Source: Porodaedalea pini
Taxonomy: Eukaryota > Basidiomycota > Agaricomycetes > Hymenochaetales > Hymenochaetaceae
Assembly: GCA_002794775.1 (NCBI GenBank)
Contig: NBAY01000005.1
Span: 186,001-250,000, forward strand
Reading direction: 5' to 3'
Length of the DNA: 64,000 nucleotides
The notes under the pieces are model-generated. The model was not told the DNA's origin. It made no database searches and saw nothing but the letters and a program-made list of their open reading frames with translations. Below are positions 39,741-51,046 of this stretch, one piece after another (the first letter of the stretch is position 1; the number at the start of each line of letters is the position of its first letter). The translations under genes were made by a program, and so were the position numbers.

Positions 39741-40119
39741 GATCGATCGCCACGGTGACTCTATCTCGTTTGCGTCCCATAAAACACGTTGGGGTGAAAA
39801 ATGCCGTTCCAATTCTATGTTGTGACTCAATCAGATTCAGTGCTGCATCAGATTCATAGAGGCCCATTTCACGGGCGGGTGCATTCTGCTTTCACAAACA
39901 TTAAATTTGGGACTGGTGCTGCTATTGCGGGCCTGTGCTCATCGGGAATGTAGGATCTAACGATTTACTTGTAATGCAATCTAATAATACGATGCGAGAA
40001 AAGACATTAGGCTAGAGCAAGAACCATTTGTGCGAGCAGAAACCTTGAAATGCATGAAAGTGACTTCCTTCACCGAGAAAATCATGTACAAAGTCGTAAT
40101 AAGAAACAAGGATCATAGC
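39741..40119. other. Convergent 3' region, mL43 / disordered protein gene
   Basis: 379 bp with no coding signal seen. Confidence 0.3.
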
Positions 40120-42465
40120 TCAACGAGCTGCCATTTCCGTACCATGCAATTTTGCGAGTCCCGTCCGCGTAGATTGGGATTGTGAGAGAGGCCCAGAAAC
40201 ACGAGGTTCCATTTGTTCGAGAGGCATCGGTAATGGGTTGATATAGTATGGCTCAGATGTCCCGAAGAATTCCTGCTCTACCTCCGGATCGTTTTCATTC
40301 TCTTTCCTTGGGTCAGAGAATACAGCGAACGTCGCATCTGTGATGCGTCGCGCCGACTGCCCAGGAGGTAATTGGAGCCTGACTCGTACATCATTCTCGC
40401 CGTCTTCATCCTCGTCTGTGGTGTGCGAGAAGACACTGCGCGTCGTCGGTGCAAGATACTCGAGTCTTGCACGAGTGGTGGAGGCTGACATGACGCTACG
40501 CCAAGCGGTCTGGCTGTTCCGAACGCGTTGCTCAGTACGCACGCGCTCGATTTCTTCTTCCTCATCTGTGGGTATCTCATCTCCATCAGGATCAAGGCGT
40601 GCTAGAAGAAAAAAAAGAACAGTCAGAAACCATACTCATAAGGTAGTGAAGTGAATGCACCAACCCCATCCACGCCGCCTTCGGGTAGCGATGTTTATAT
40701 TTTGTGGAGGTAAGTCTGCATTAAGGGGAGGCAGATCTGTTTCGCTACGCTGGTTTTGAAAGGCTTGAATCCGTCCGTGACGTTGACGCCTGAGCCTTTC
40801 CAATGTAGACATTGTGTCATTATCGACATTTGCAGGAGCACCAGGCACTGGCGGGTATCGAGACCATGGATCATCCTCACGTCCCACGGCAAACCTCCTT
40901 TCGCGCGAAGCTGCAGTCGAAGTAGATGGTAAGACGGAGTCGAGATCGTTGTCGACATCCCACCATGCGTCAGTACTAATTTGATGGACTTGCTCATCTC
41001 CATCTGCATTTATGCGCCGACGGATACGGTAGGTGCGTCCCTCGTCCGCCTCAATAACTTCCTGGTACGAATTTTCCCCTTCTTGATCTCTATCCGTTGG
41101 GCGCAAGAAGAGGGCTCCATCCAAATCCCCTCCACTAAATGATGATGGAGCAGGGCGCATACCTCTTGGCACTACCGACAAAACGTTTGAAAGCCGGTTA
41201 AAACGACCATACACATCTTGCATATGCGAAAACACGACATCCGAGCTTTCTTCTTCAGCAGGTCTGGGCGAGCTATCAGAGCTAGATGGACCCGTGGAGC
41301 GAGTCCTCCCAGGAGAACTAAACGGGCTGACTGGTAGAAGATCCGGAAGGCTGAGAGGTGGCGCGCCACTGTCTGTCCTCTGTCTAGCACCGCGCGCCCC
41401 ACCACGATTCTCTATACCTCTCCGTACCACAATTGGTCGGAGAACATAATCATCAACCTCCGTTTCAGAGCCTTCGCTGTCGACACGACGATGGCGTTCG
41501 TGCACAGTCGACTCAAATTGAGCAATTCGTCGTGATACCCTATCGGGTAAACGAGGAGGAACAATAATTCGAGACGTGCTTGTACTACCCGAAACAGAAC
41601 CTGGTGGCCTGTAATGCTCAGACAATAAGCTTCTCGGTGAGGGTAGCGCACGCGAACGTTGGTCTGCAGGTGTGTTACCAGATGATCGAGCCGCTGCCGC
41701 TGCTGCGGTGCGAGATGCGACACGCCTGCCAAGAAGGGTACTGGCGGAGTCATCATCACGAGATGGAACACGCCTGGCAGTAGGAACATTGGCCAAATCA
41801 TTATCCCGATTATTTTCTTGACGACGATAACCAGTCCCGCCGTCTGAAATTGGGTTGCTATCTCGCCTCGGCCGAGCGTATCTCCCAGACGCAGCATCTG
41901 ACGTCCGGGTGTGTACACGAGGCGCAACCGCATCTGCTGGCTGTCTTGAAGAAGTATTCGACCCACGAGGGGAGCCTGTATCATCTCGAGATTGACTGTT
42001 TGCTCCGTGTGCCATGTTCCGAATTATGTTAGCTGCGGCCCTCATATATTCAGGAAGATCGGCCCCGAGTTCATCGAGTCTGTTGCGTAGTACTTCCGGG
42101 TCAACGGGCGCAGAATTATCCTCTTCAAACAAGAGTATAGCAGGGTGAGATGGTCCAATATGAGGCTCTGGATTCAATGTCGAGGTATCTCGGGTAGATT
42201 GCTCTCCGGTCCTGTTCGTAGTCGATTCTCCATCATCTAGATCCCGAAGTGCGTTGTGAATCTGTTGGAGACGACTAAGGGTATCTACGACAGCCGAAGA
42301 TGCATTTCTGATATTCGTCTGAGTGGCATCGAAGTCCGGATCCGAAACTTGAATCTGCTGAAGACTTGGAGATACAACCAACTCAGGGCTGCTTACATTG
42401 CGACGAGCCGTTACATTCGTCTGACGGTCTGGAGATGACGGATAGTCTTCATTGGACGGTTGCAT
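40120..42465 (-). CDS. Large disordered Ser/Arg-rich protein, function unknown
   Basis: Two exons. The first encodes about 600 residues from MQPSNEDYPSSPDRQTNVTA to RRRRGW. The second (from a TTCTTCTAG acceptor near 40600) continues ARLDPDGDEIPTDEEEEIER and ends KLHGTEMAAR. The protein is rich in Ser, Arg, Asp and Pro, with many RRxxSR-type motifs and short more ordered islands (LPEYMRAAANIIRNMAHGA, YGRFNRLSNVLSVVPRGMRP, RTYRIRRRINADGDEQVHQI, DTMSTLERLRRQRHGRIQAF). I do not recognise a domain. The open frame of over 1.8 kb and the in-phase second exon with a sharply acidic start make it a real gene. The first ATG in frame is at 42465. Confidence 0.78.
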
Positions 42466-42765
42466 GGCGATAGTATACCAGGGAGAGCTGACATTGGTAA
42501 AACAGAAAGTTAGTTGTCTTTCAACGGCCAAGAAATGAGTGAGCCACCGTCGCTGTGGCCCTCGCGGCCACTGCGAGTATGGAACTCGCGTCCAGCAGCG
42601 GACTAAATGCTATTTCTTCTTTACTTCCAAAGTAGTTATTCGTCCAATATCCTCGCGAAACGATAGACGACAAGATTAGCTTTGTTATGTGGTTGATACA
42701 AGAATCCCAGGGTGCAAGATTGTAGCGCCAAAGCCTCCAAAAAGACCATATGTGAAAGGCCATTA
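42466..42765. other. Upstream region of the Ser/Arg-rich gene, up to the transposon
   Basis: 300 bp of promoter-proximal sequence ending in the TA dinucleotide (42764-42765) at which the Tc1/mariner element is inserted. Confidence 0.4.
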
Positions 42766-44630
42766 CAGCCATTTTCATAAGTCCTGCGACACGTGCATTT
42801 CACGTGAAATGAGCCGCGTCTGAGCCAAAATGTCGAAAAATAGAATAAATGTTGATTTTCTCTGTAAATTCTGCGCAGTACCTGCTCATTAAGTACTCAA
42901 AAAATAGGCATGGTTCTCAGGAGCAGAAATATGTAAAATAGGGAGCAATACATTGACTGTGTAGGTGGGTGGAGATCAAACAAGTGCAGCCAGTCTGTTC
43001 TCTCATACATTTCCACTGAGATTCAAAAATTATGGCTCCCCTACATCTACCTATAAAATTCTTTCCCATGACTGTAAATTAAGTATATGACTATACCGAC
43101 AGCTCCTGCAAGTCTGAAGCCAATCCATGCAGTATTCATGGTGCAGCAGCAAGGTTTGTGTTCCACTTTGAGCTCTTTCCACCTTCCTCTTCTCACAACA
43201 GGTCTTGCAGCACGGGTGAGAAGACCGCTAAGATTATGATTCTTTTTGTGTAATTATCGGACACATAAAAGCCATCTTCCCTGCAAGTTTCCTGTCCATT
43301 TGCTTTGTGCTTCGACTGCTACGCTCAAATTTCTGTGCATACTACCAACACCTGTGAGCACGTGAGCACGTGTTAGCCAAGCCACCGCCATGCAAACACA
43401 AAAGCCAACACTCTACTTCCTCCTCCTCTCAGGTCGTTCCATGATGGTTTCAGGCAAGGCACTCTCAGATGATGCAAGACACATCATATTCAGACTGTAT
43501 CAGTCACGACTCTTCACCGTGCATGACCTGGCCAGGGTAATAGATATCCATCAAGCAACAATCCACCGAACTGTTGCTCAACACGAGCGCATGGGGCATT
43601 TATGACAGGAGGGCATGAGGACCAGAAGACCAAGGTTGCTTGATTATGCAGATACACAGGTGAGTGCATTTTTTGAATTGTAATGACTCGCTGCAGCTAA
43701 CTGAACTATAGTATCTCTTGAGCACAATAGAGCATCGCAAGGACCAGTACTTAGACAAGGTGAGGGAGGAGCTGGAAAGGGTAACAGGCAAGAAGGTTTC
43801 GGACACTACAGTATGGAGGTCTCTGCGCCGGGCTGGGTTCACTCTGAAGACGGTGCAGTGATGCTTATGGCTTTGCATCAGCAAACTTACTCTGCTCAAG
43901 ATATTGAAAAGGGCACTTGAATGCAGTGAGTCTGCTCAGCTCCGGTACACATTGAGAATGGGATCTCAATATGAGGCAGAACAGCTCGTCTTTGTCAACG
44001 AGAGCACATGCAACCAACGTACCTTCTTGAGGAAGAAAGCATGGGCTTTGCAGGGTTATCAGGCATGTCGGAAAGTGATCTTTACATGGGGAAAAAGGTG
44101 TGATGCTTACCTTTATGACTGCAGATCTGACTGCTTGCCTCTTCTAGGTATTCAATCTTGCCTGCAATCACTTCGACTGGCATGCTTGACTGTACAATAC
44201 TGGAAGGATCCTTCAATGCCACCTCCTTCTCTGCATTTATCAGGGATCTCTTGGACCACATGCAACCTTGGCCAGCCCAAAACTCTGTCATGGTGATGGA
44301 CAACTGCACAATCCACAAGTCACTGGAAATCTGTGAACTCATTGAGTCAAGGTCCGTCTATTTTGACCTGTCGTGCTGCGATGCAGGGCTCTTACTGATC
44401 TGACTCCGCACAGGGGCATGAAGCTGGAATCTCTCCCCACGTATTCTCCGGACTTCAACCCGATCGAGCTGGCATTCTCTCTGCTGAAATCTCGACTTCA
44501 TTGGGTCAAATTCAGTGATGAGGAAACAGACACTTCAGTATTTGTGAAGCTTTATGGTGAAACCATGTCTATCAGTGCTGCAGACTGTTGTGCTTTCTAT
44601 CATTATTGCGGTTATCTCTGTTAGTGTTGG
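42766..44630 (+). mobile_element. Decayed Tc1/mariner-type DNA transposon, left end intact, right end not found
   Basis: The left end starts CAGCCATTTTCATAAGTCCT right after a TA, the target of the Tc1/mariner superfamily. The first 440 bp are non-coding; the transposase remnant follows on the plus strand. The same terminal sequence bounds the hairpin MITE at 55067-55915, which confirms the end. No inverted copy of the terminus was found between 44.6 and 48.7 kb, so the right end is probably deleted. The given right boundary is only the end of the transposase. Confidence 0.8.
43390..44624 (+). pseudogene. Tc1/mariner transposase remnant (DDE_3 type), inactivated
   Basis: An N-terminal helix-turn-helix region (LSDDARHIIFRLYQSRLF, HDLARVIDIHQATIHRTVAQ) is followed by TGA after MGHL. 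An intron-like GTGAGT...CTATAG joins LLDYADTQ to YLLSTIEHRKDQYL. A second TGA follows TLKTVQ. The catalytic part has LVFVNESTCNQRTF, where the first DDE aspartate is Asn, then VMVMDNCTIHKS, and after another intron LESLPTYSPDFNPIELAF. Two in-frame stops plus the lost catalytic Asp show it is dead. Both stops are TGA, consistent with C-to-T decay of CGA codons. Confidence 0.85.
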
Positions 44631-44720
44631 GTTTCTTCATCGAGTGGATACAGGCTTCCTTGTCACTGTCTCAACTGGTCCAACAATGTAATATATTCTG
44701 TCTATATGATGTACACATAA

Positions 44721-46521
44721 CTACTGTTCCTTGATGTGAGAAACATCCTCCTGCGCATATCGAATGATACGATTGAGTAACCCAATGCTTGCCTCCACTT
44801 GAGCATCAATAACCATCTTCTCGAGCCTTCCAAATTCTAAGTAAGCCAAGTCATCCAAGCGTTTAACATCATTGGCCTCGAAAACAGGTAGCAGAGACCT
44901 GTATTGGTAGTCATCGTGGCCTCTCTCCATGCCATCATGCAATGATTCAATCCAATTCTGAACAGAAGGGTAATCACATGGCCTGCGCTCAGCTACCACC
45001 TGGTTATGCATTTCGTAGTGCTGGGCAATGACTGGCTGGTTGAAAGGTTGCATTGGCACTACAGTTGCCACTGTTCCGGCTGTCACAGGAGCACTGTTGG
45101 GGAGGGATGTTGTAGGCCCAGTTGCTATGTCAGAGCCAGTTCCTGCACTGGCATTGTCAGCTGCTTTCCACTACCTGTCCAATACTTTCAGTTGCCCTGG
45201 TACTTCGTTCACTTTGACTCCGGGAGTATTCTTATACTGGACAAAGTATGCTTTTAGTCTGGTGAGATTGCGCTTTGTCAATGGACTCACAATCAGTTTT
45301 GCATGTTCAACAAGATGTTTGTTGGAATACATAAGATGGTCTTTTGACCCTCTTATTTTACCACAGAGCCTGCCATCGTGTTTATCACATTTAAATGCTG
45401 CAGTGATTTGCGCCATAATCCGTTTGAGTGCAGCATCGTAAGCTTCCTTAGCACCGGTGACCCCTGAAGGAGTCGCATTCATTCTAGTTGCACTTTGCTG
45501 TTTATTGCTGTTCCCATTGTTCCCATGTGTATTCTTCACTGCATGTCAGGAACCACTTTATACATCAAATACTATAGATGAACCTGATTACTGAGATTCC
45601 GAATGACAATTCCGGGGTTTTCATTACCTTGTTTCTTCTTCTTTTCAGCTGCTTGATGCCTGTGAACTCGTTTGAACAGTGCATCCAACTGGTCTTGTGT
45701 ATCCAAATATTCTGGTTCGAGCTTTGTCCCAGACTTCACAGACCAGCAAGCTGTGTAACCAAGTTGGTCAAATGTAGAATGGCCCCGGGTGATTGAAACT
45801 GCTTCATTGATCAAATCAGCCAGCAACATCTTGGAGTTGATCTTCATGTCTCGCATGCCAGTACCGTCATGAATTTTTACCATGACTTCCAGTTCAGGCT
45901 TTTTCTCTGCAGCAGGTGTCAATGTGATCCATCCATAAGCTTTTGCATGTCCAAGGGAGGGAGTATTCCAGTCCACGTATTCGCCAGCTATACTTTTCTT
46001 AGCCACAGCCTTAGGCAACAATGAATGGAGGTTTTGTACCATCATTGAGATAGAAAGAACGCTCATCAGGCTTGTCAGGGGAGTCAGGAATTTCATTGAA
46101 GGCCGATCTGTCATTGTCAAAACCCTGTGTTTCATTCATAGTGTCATTCAAGCCAAGTCCTGAAGCCTGAACGACGTCTGCAATGGATATATCCCCCTGA
46201 TCTTCAGGTGAATGCTCCTGTTCAACTGTATCCTTGTCATTGCCCTTCTTGCGTGGCTATGGGCATGAAAACTGGTCAGAGAGAGCATTTGCATCAAATT
46301 TCACAACTCACAGTTTGGCAGGTCGGCTTTGCTGTTGTAGCATATTTCTTCCCACTCAATTTCGACTGCTTTTTTGTGGGAGTTTTGGGGATCTGATTGG
46401 GGACTTCATTTTTCCTGGGGTGACCAACAGGGTGTTTCTTCATCTGCACAGCTAATTCTGCAGCTAGTTCTTTGCCATCTTTGAGTTTTTTGGACTTCTT
46501 TCTGACACATTGAGGCAGCAT
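44721..46521 (-). pseudogene. Broken accessory gene of unknown function
   Basis: A multi-exon minus-strand gene. The first exon starts MLPQCVRKKSKKLKDGKELA and splices (GTGAGT...CCATAG) to PRKKGNDKDTVEQEHSPEDQ. It then runs to PDERSFYLNDGTKPPFIVA, where the frame breaks by one nucleotide near 46014-46025 before AKKSIAGEYVDWNTPSLGHA. Later parts include VMVKIHDGTGMRDMKINSKM, DQLDALFKRVHRHQAAEKKK, an in-frame TAG at 45171, and a C-terminal segment RRPCDYPSVQNWIESLHDGM. Some stretches are Lys/Gln-rich. I do not recognise the family; its position among transposons suggests a lineage-specific accessory or element-borne gene. The frameshift and stop argue for a pseudogene unless an unseen intron covers them. 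Confidence 0.55.
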
Positions 46522-46614
46522 CGTGGGGTCAGGAAAAGAAATGCAATTTGATTTTGCTTAGAGCATCGGATATTTTTGCTTACCGAATATTTTGGTACCT
46601 AAGCCTCCCAAAAG

Positions 46615-47681
46615 ATGTCGGCAACCTCTACCTCCTTCATGACTATTGCTTTCATGCCAACTGAGCCATTGTGGACCAAGGTTGAAGGTAGGGAACTGGC
46701 TATCCCAATGTGGCAAGAATACAAAAGGAGGGTTCAGGGCATCAAAATGCACTGGTCTCATCTTTATCTCTCATCATTCTTCTCCCATCCCCATCAGTCT
46801 TGCTCTCCCACCTCATCACTCACCCCTATAAGTACCCATTGCTATGGAAGGACAAGCTGGACGGCATCCTATGGATCCTTCCAGTGACATAGTCATGGTT
46901 AATGGTATGGAATAGATCGCCACGTTCTAAGTCTTTGGTGGCTTACAAACAGGCATTTTGTGTAGCACCCAGTGAAGTTCATGATCATGAAGACACCATG
47001 GAAGACTCTGAGCAGTTGCAAGAGGTGCTATCTGGTAAGCATATGTCTTCCCTGGTAAGTTCCATGGGCCCTTCTGATGTGACGTCAGATGAAGTTTCTT
47101 CTGAAGGACCTGCAGAGAATGATTCAAAAGGAAAGGGAAAGGAAGTGGCTCGAGAGAGTTCAGGGGAGGAATCTAGTCGTAGTAGCCATAAGTACTATTT
47201 ATACAATTGCTGCGGGATCGTCCTGATGCATCTGTGCACTATTTTTCAGCGTCCAAAAGTGCAGCGCTAAAGAAGCAGCTTGTCCAAGCGAAGGCATCAC
47301 AGTCCTATGACGAAGTTGTGGTAATTGCAGAGGCAGCTGTTGCTAAGCATGGTCAGATTGAGGAAAAGTCAAAGCAGGGTAAAAAAACATCTTCACGCCA
47401 GAAAAAATTATGATTTTCTCTTGGCTAGGATAACCCAACTTGAGTCACAAATCCACACAAGCTCAGCCACCATGCTTCAAACTGTTCAAGATGTTGCTGC
47501 AGCCGACGAGGCACGTTCTTCGGAGGCCCAGGTCGGCCTTCTTATTGTCACAGATCGGGTTAATACGTTGGAGGAGAAAAGTGAACAAAGCAAAATCAAT
47601 GCACGTCAAGTAGAAGATGAAATACATGGTGTACTTAGTCTTCATACAGATGCTATTCTCAGGGTAAAGCTCCTTCTCTAG
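46615..47681 (+). CDS. Possible accessory gene with coiled-coil C-terminus
   Basis: Several plus-strand exons look coding but the full splice pattern was not resolved. They include MSATSTSFMTIAFMPTEPLW followed by KVEGRELAIPMWQEYKRR, then an acidic Ser/Glu block (EDTMEDSEQLQEVLSGKHMS...GKGKEVARESSGEESSRSS), then SAALKKQLVQAKASQSYDEV and a heptad-like segment (ITQLESQIHTSSATMLQTV, VGLLIVTDRVNTLEEKSEQS). Nothing identifies a function. It may be intact or degraded. It lies between the broken gene at 44721-46521 and the minisatellite. Confidence 0.4.
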
Positions 47682-47699
47682 TATCACTCTACTTGATTC

Positions 47700-48460
47700 T
47701 CACATTCTGATTTAGGAGCCTGAAGCGGTGTAGAGTTCCAACGAGCGGCCAACCACTGCAGATCCCTCTAGAGGCCATCCGTCACATGTTCCAACAAGTA
47801 TTGATGCGTACCAGACTCAGAATGGTTTGCCCAACACATACCGGACACAGGACGATTTGCCCGACATCACATCAGCAGATCACTAGGAAGATCCCCCTGG
47901 CAATTCGGGACGTACTGGAAAGCTTATGTCATCGGAGTCAGTTGGGATGCGTACCGGAGATCTGCCCGATGATGGGTGATGACTCACCGATTGGAGGATC
48001 TCAGTTCCGGTGGAGCTGCAATATGACCGGATGATGGACCGATGCAAATGGGGAAGTTGTCGCATGGACAGGTTTTCTTTTGATTTTCTATGTTTCTCTT
48101 ACATTCCAAATGTTTTCTCTCTGATGCTCTATGTTTCATCCGGTATGCACATTATACTCACTTTGGAATAATTTTCCTGTAGATAGATCTCTTGCACCTT
48201 GTATTTAGGGACTTCCCTGTCGTAGGTAGCAGGGGAGGAAATACTACCGCAGAGTTCCCCTCAGATAGGGCAGCTTCCGTGCGTGCAGTTAGTCTCCGCA
48301 ACAGTTAGTTTCATGGCAACCTCATCTTCAGTCTCATCTCTTGTCTCGTTCTCATTCTCGTCTCTGCTATCGCTATTGTCTCATACTGGAGTTGATATCT
48401 CACTCGTTCTGGCTCCGTACTGACACTCACATCAGGTCCAGAGCACCTTACAGTATTGAC
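47700..48460. other. Non-coding stretch before the minisatellite
   Basis: No supported gene. Includes a pyrimidine-rich run with repeated tctcatctc/tctcgttctc motifs around 48310-48385. Confidence 0.35.
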
Positions 48461-48630
48461 ACGTACTGAAACATACCGACGTGTACCGACGCGTACCGAC
48501 GTGTACCGACGTGTACCGACGTGTACCGACACGTACCGATGTGTACCGACGTGTACCGACGTGTACCGACGCGTACCGACGTGTACCGACGCGTACCGAC
48601 GTGTACTGACACGTACCGACATGTACCGGG
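48461..48630. repeat. 10-bp minisatellite, about 17 units of GTGTACCGAC
   Basis: Seventeen adjacent decamers, with variation mainly at the first two or three positions (GTG, GCG, ACG, ATG, ACA). Each unit is close to TACCGAC plus a variable trinucleotide. Because 10 is not a multiple of 3, all frames stay open on both strands as 10-residue repeats (TDVYRRVPTC-like). This explains long apparent open frames here that are not evidence of a gene. Confidence 0.9.
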
Positions 48631-48639
48631 TTTTTCCCA

Positions 48640-48778
48640 TGCTCATACTGAGCATATATTTACTGCAAAACTCAATGGAAACACGTCCCTAAACAAACTA
48701 CTGATCCTAAACAACCCATACACAGGATCTACAGCAGCGGATAAGTTGCGCCTTCGAAAATTAATTGAGGAAGGAAAG
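48640..48778 (+). pseudogene. 5' fragment of a gene interrupted by Gypsy-1
   Basis: An open frame reading HIFTAKLNGNTSLNKLL, then NNPYTGSTAADKLRLRKLIE, and ending EEGK exactly at the Gypsy-1 target site (gaaag, 48774-48778). The same frame continues at 56266 after the second target-site copy. The true 5' limit is not known; the frame also runs back into the minisatellite. Confidence 0.5.
48774..48778. repeat. Target-site duplication gaaag, left copy (Gypsy-1)
   Basis: Identical to 56261-56265, directly after the 3' LTR. Five bp is the normal Ty3/Gypsy duplication length. Confidence 0.9.
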
Positions 48779-49137
48779 TGTCAGGACTCAAACTTTTACT
48801 TTCTTTTATTTTCCTTTTATCATTTCTCTTCTTTTTAATCACACCTTTTCATTATACTTAACCTTCTTTCCCAATCATTTCCCACACTCCCTTTACATGA
48901 CCTTCATTCATTCCATTCTGTTTATTTATGTAATGTTAGGTAATATAGTCTCACGGTCATTGCTATATAAGGTCTCAGGAATCGCATGAACTCCTTGTTC
49001 TGCTTTTCCTCTTACCTCTGCGACAACCTAGTCTGAGTACAGCATGTCCTGAGTCCCCGCTCAAGTATAGCATGTCCCAGACAACAGTCAGCTGAGGCCT
49101 GCCCAGTCCGAGTCGTCTCCTGGACTCCCGCCTAACA
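48779..49137 (+). repeat. Gypsy-1 5' LTR (359 bp, carries a 66-bp deletion)
   Basis: Begins TGTCAGGACT and ends CCTAACA. Compared with the 3' LTR and the solo LTR (both 425 bp without insertions), it lacks one 66-bp segment at 49031/49032. TATATAA lies at 48964-48970. Confidence 0.92.
48964..49007 (+). promoter_or_regulatory. Gypsy-1 LTR promoter: TATA box and predicted transcript start
   Basis: TATATAA at 48964-48970 is followed 33 nt later by GTTCTGCTTTT (48997-49007). That 11-mer is the exact reverse complement of the primer-binding site, so the transcript is predicted to start at 48997. Confidence 0.65.
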
Positions 49138-49138
49138 T

Positions 49139-49149
49139 AAAAGCAGAAC
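49139..49149 (+). other. Gypsy-1 primer-binding site, self-priming type
   Basis: AAAAGCAGAAC, one base after the LTR end, pairs over 11 nt with GTTCTGCTTTT in the LTR. The match stops at exactly 11 nt on both sides. This is the arrangement of Tf1/sushi elements, which prime reverse transcription with the 5' end of their own RNA. Confidence 0.7.
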
Positions 49150-49679
49150 TGCACCCAGGCTCATCCCCAGTGTATGTCATCACTGCTGACTCACCTTCAC
49201 TTGGTCTAGAGGAGCGCTCCCCTCGACAGACTTGACATGTAAACCCCCTGAATGACAACCCTCAACCCTGCCCAGACATTCTCGGACGTTCATGTATTAC
49301 ATAAACCTTCCAACTGACTTTTCCCAACTATTACCGCATTTGGACATCAACTCGACCTTGGGCAAGTTGACATCCTGATTGGGAAACTCTCTCCCACCCT
49401 GGCTCTCCGCATCTCCCTTTGGTGGAGGAACCACTTAACCTGGACGTGGGTGACATTACATGTTCAGTTGTCAACGTCATTGTTGATTGTTATCTCTGCC
49501 ACGTCTTTCCGCCTCATCATCAATTTTGCCAACGAACCCATTCAACGTTGGCATAACCCCGGATTGAATGCACAACCAATCCCTGTCCCCCTGCCATCGT
49601 CAAAATAGATCTCACCGACAAACAACAATGGGCTCTCCCTGCATCAGCATGTTGGGACCCAGACCGACCAAGCTACGTT

Positions 49680-50996
49680 GTGACCAACAACAGCGGCGTT
49701 GTATACGACATCTGGTGGAGTGACGTCCGACACAGTTGGTATTCGACGAACAAAGAAGGAAGGAGAGCTAGGTGGCCTCCGGCTAACCCATCGTCACCTG
49801 CACCGTCAACATCTATGGTCCTTCTACCTCTGACTCCAGGACCGTATCATGAAACCTGCAGAGACCCGTCGCCACCAACCCCCCCTGAACCCTCGACACC
49901 AATGCCCAAACCAACAATGTTGGCAGGAGGCTTCAGCCAACAGCAAATGGAGCAGATTGCTGCGATCATCACAGGCACCTTTGCCCATCACACGACAAAC
50001 GCTCCAGCTGCTCCCGCTCCTGCAACCCCAACCCCTAATATCGACGTCGCCCAACCATGTGAATTCACTGGTGGCAATGACTACCTGGACTTCAAACACG
50101 AGGTCCTTCTTTTCATCTCTGTGAACCCAAGTAGATACCCCACATCAGAAAGTAAGATCTACATTGCCCTCTCCTACCTAAAGGGGGGCAATGTGGCAAC
50201 GTGGGTGCAGAACTACGTGGAGGAGTCGACAACAGCTGGCGTTGTGACCTTCACTGATAGTTGGATAAGATTCCAGGAGCGCCTTGATGCCTCATTTGAC
50301 GATCCAAACTGGAAGGAAAAGGCGCTAGCGAAATTCTGAACCAAGGTTCAGAAGGACCTCACTGCCAATGAGTTCTTCTAGGATCTTGACGTCATCATCA
50401 CGAGAGCAGGTCTAACGGACGACAGCATCATCTGTGACTGCCTGAAGCGAGCGATGAACATCGAGGTGGTACGAGGAGTACTGAGGTCGACACCGGTCCT
50501 GACAACATATGACGCCTGGAAGAAGAAGGCCATTGAGATTGACCGAGGCAAACAACAGATCTGAGCCATCCAACAAGGTCACGCGTTCCCAACTCTGCCA
50601 TGCCCGCAGCAACAACAGGCGCCCCCGGCTCGCCGTTCAGTTGCAGCCCCGCACATTGACAAACACGACGCAACCGGCATTACTTTTGGAGGCGCTGGCC
50701 AGCCGATGGACATCTTGATGAATGAGGTGCAATGCCGACGAGCGTGCTGGATCTGTGGCCAGCTGGGTCACTTCAAGGACAAGTGCCCGCAAGGACAGGG
50801 GATCGTGCAGCACATGCTGCAGATGATGGCACCAGGCAAACATCGCCTCCTTGCCGACGAGCTAGGCGCAATGAAGGAATCAGCATTCGAGGAAGTCGTA
50901 GACACTCGAAGGTTGACAGTGGAGGACTATGTGGAAGAGGAAGGAGATGATGAAGAGGTCATTGACTTGCAGGGTTTTGCAAGTGGTCAGGCGTAG
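49680..50996 (+). pseudogene. Gypsy-1 gag remnant
   Basis: Matches the gag of Gypsy-2: GGFSQQQMEQIAAIITGTFA, DYLDFKHEVLLFISVNPSRY and the zinc knuckle CWICGQLGHFKDKC, ending GFASGQA. The frame breaks at 50337 (TGA after AKF), again near 50381 (TAG) and near 50562 (TGA). It keeps an upstream part reading NNSGVVYDIWWSDVRHSWYS that is also recognisable, in frame, before the first Met of the Gypsy-2 gag. Confidence 0.85.
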
Positions 50997-51046
50997 CCAT
51001 CAGGGCGACTGACTGAGAAGAACAAGGGACTTCGAATCCGGGTCCG

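Noticed and set aside
48311..48692. Long open frames on both strands through the minisatellite
   Set aside because: Openness is forced by the 10-bp repeat unit, so it is not evidence of coding.
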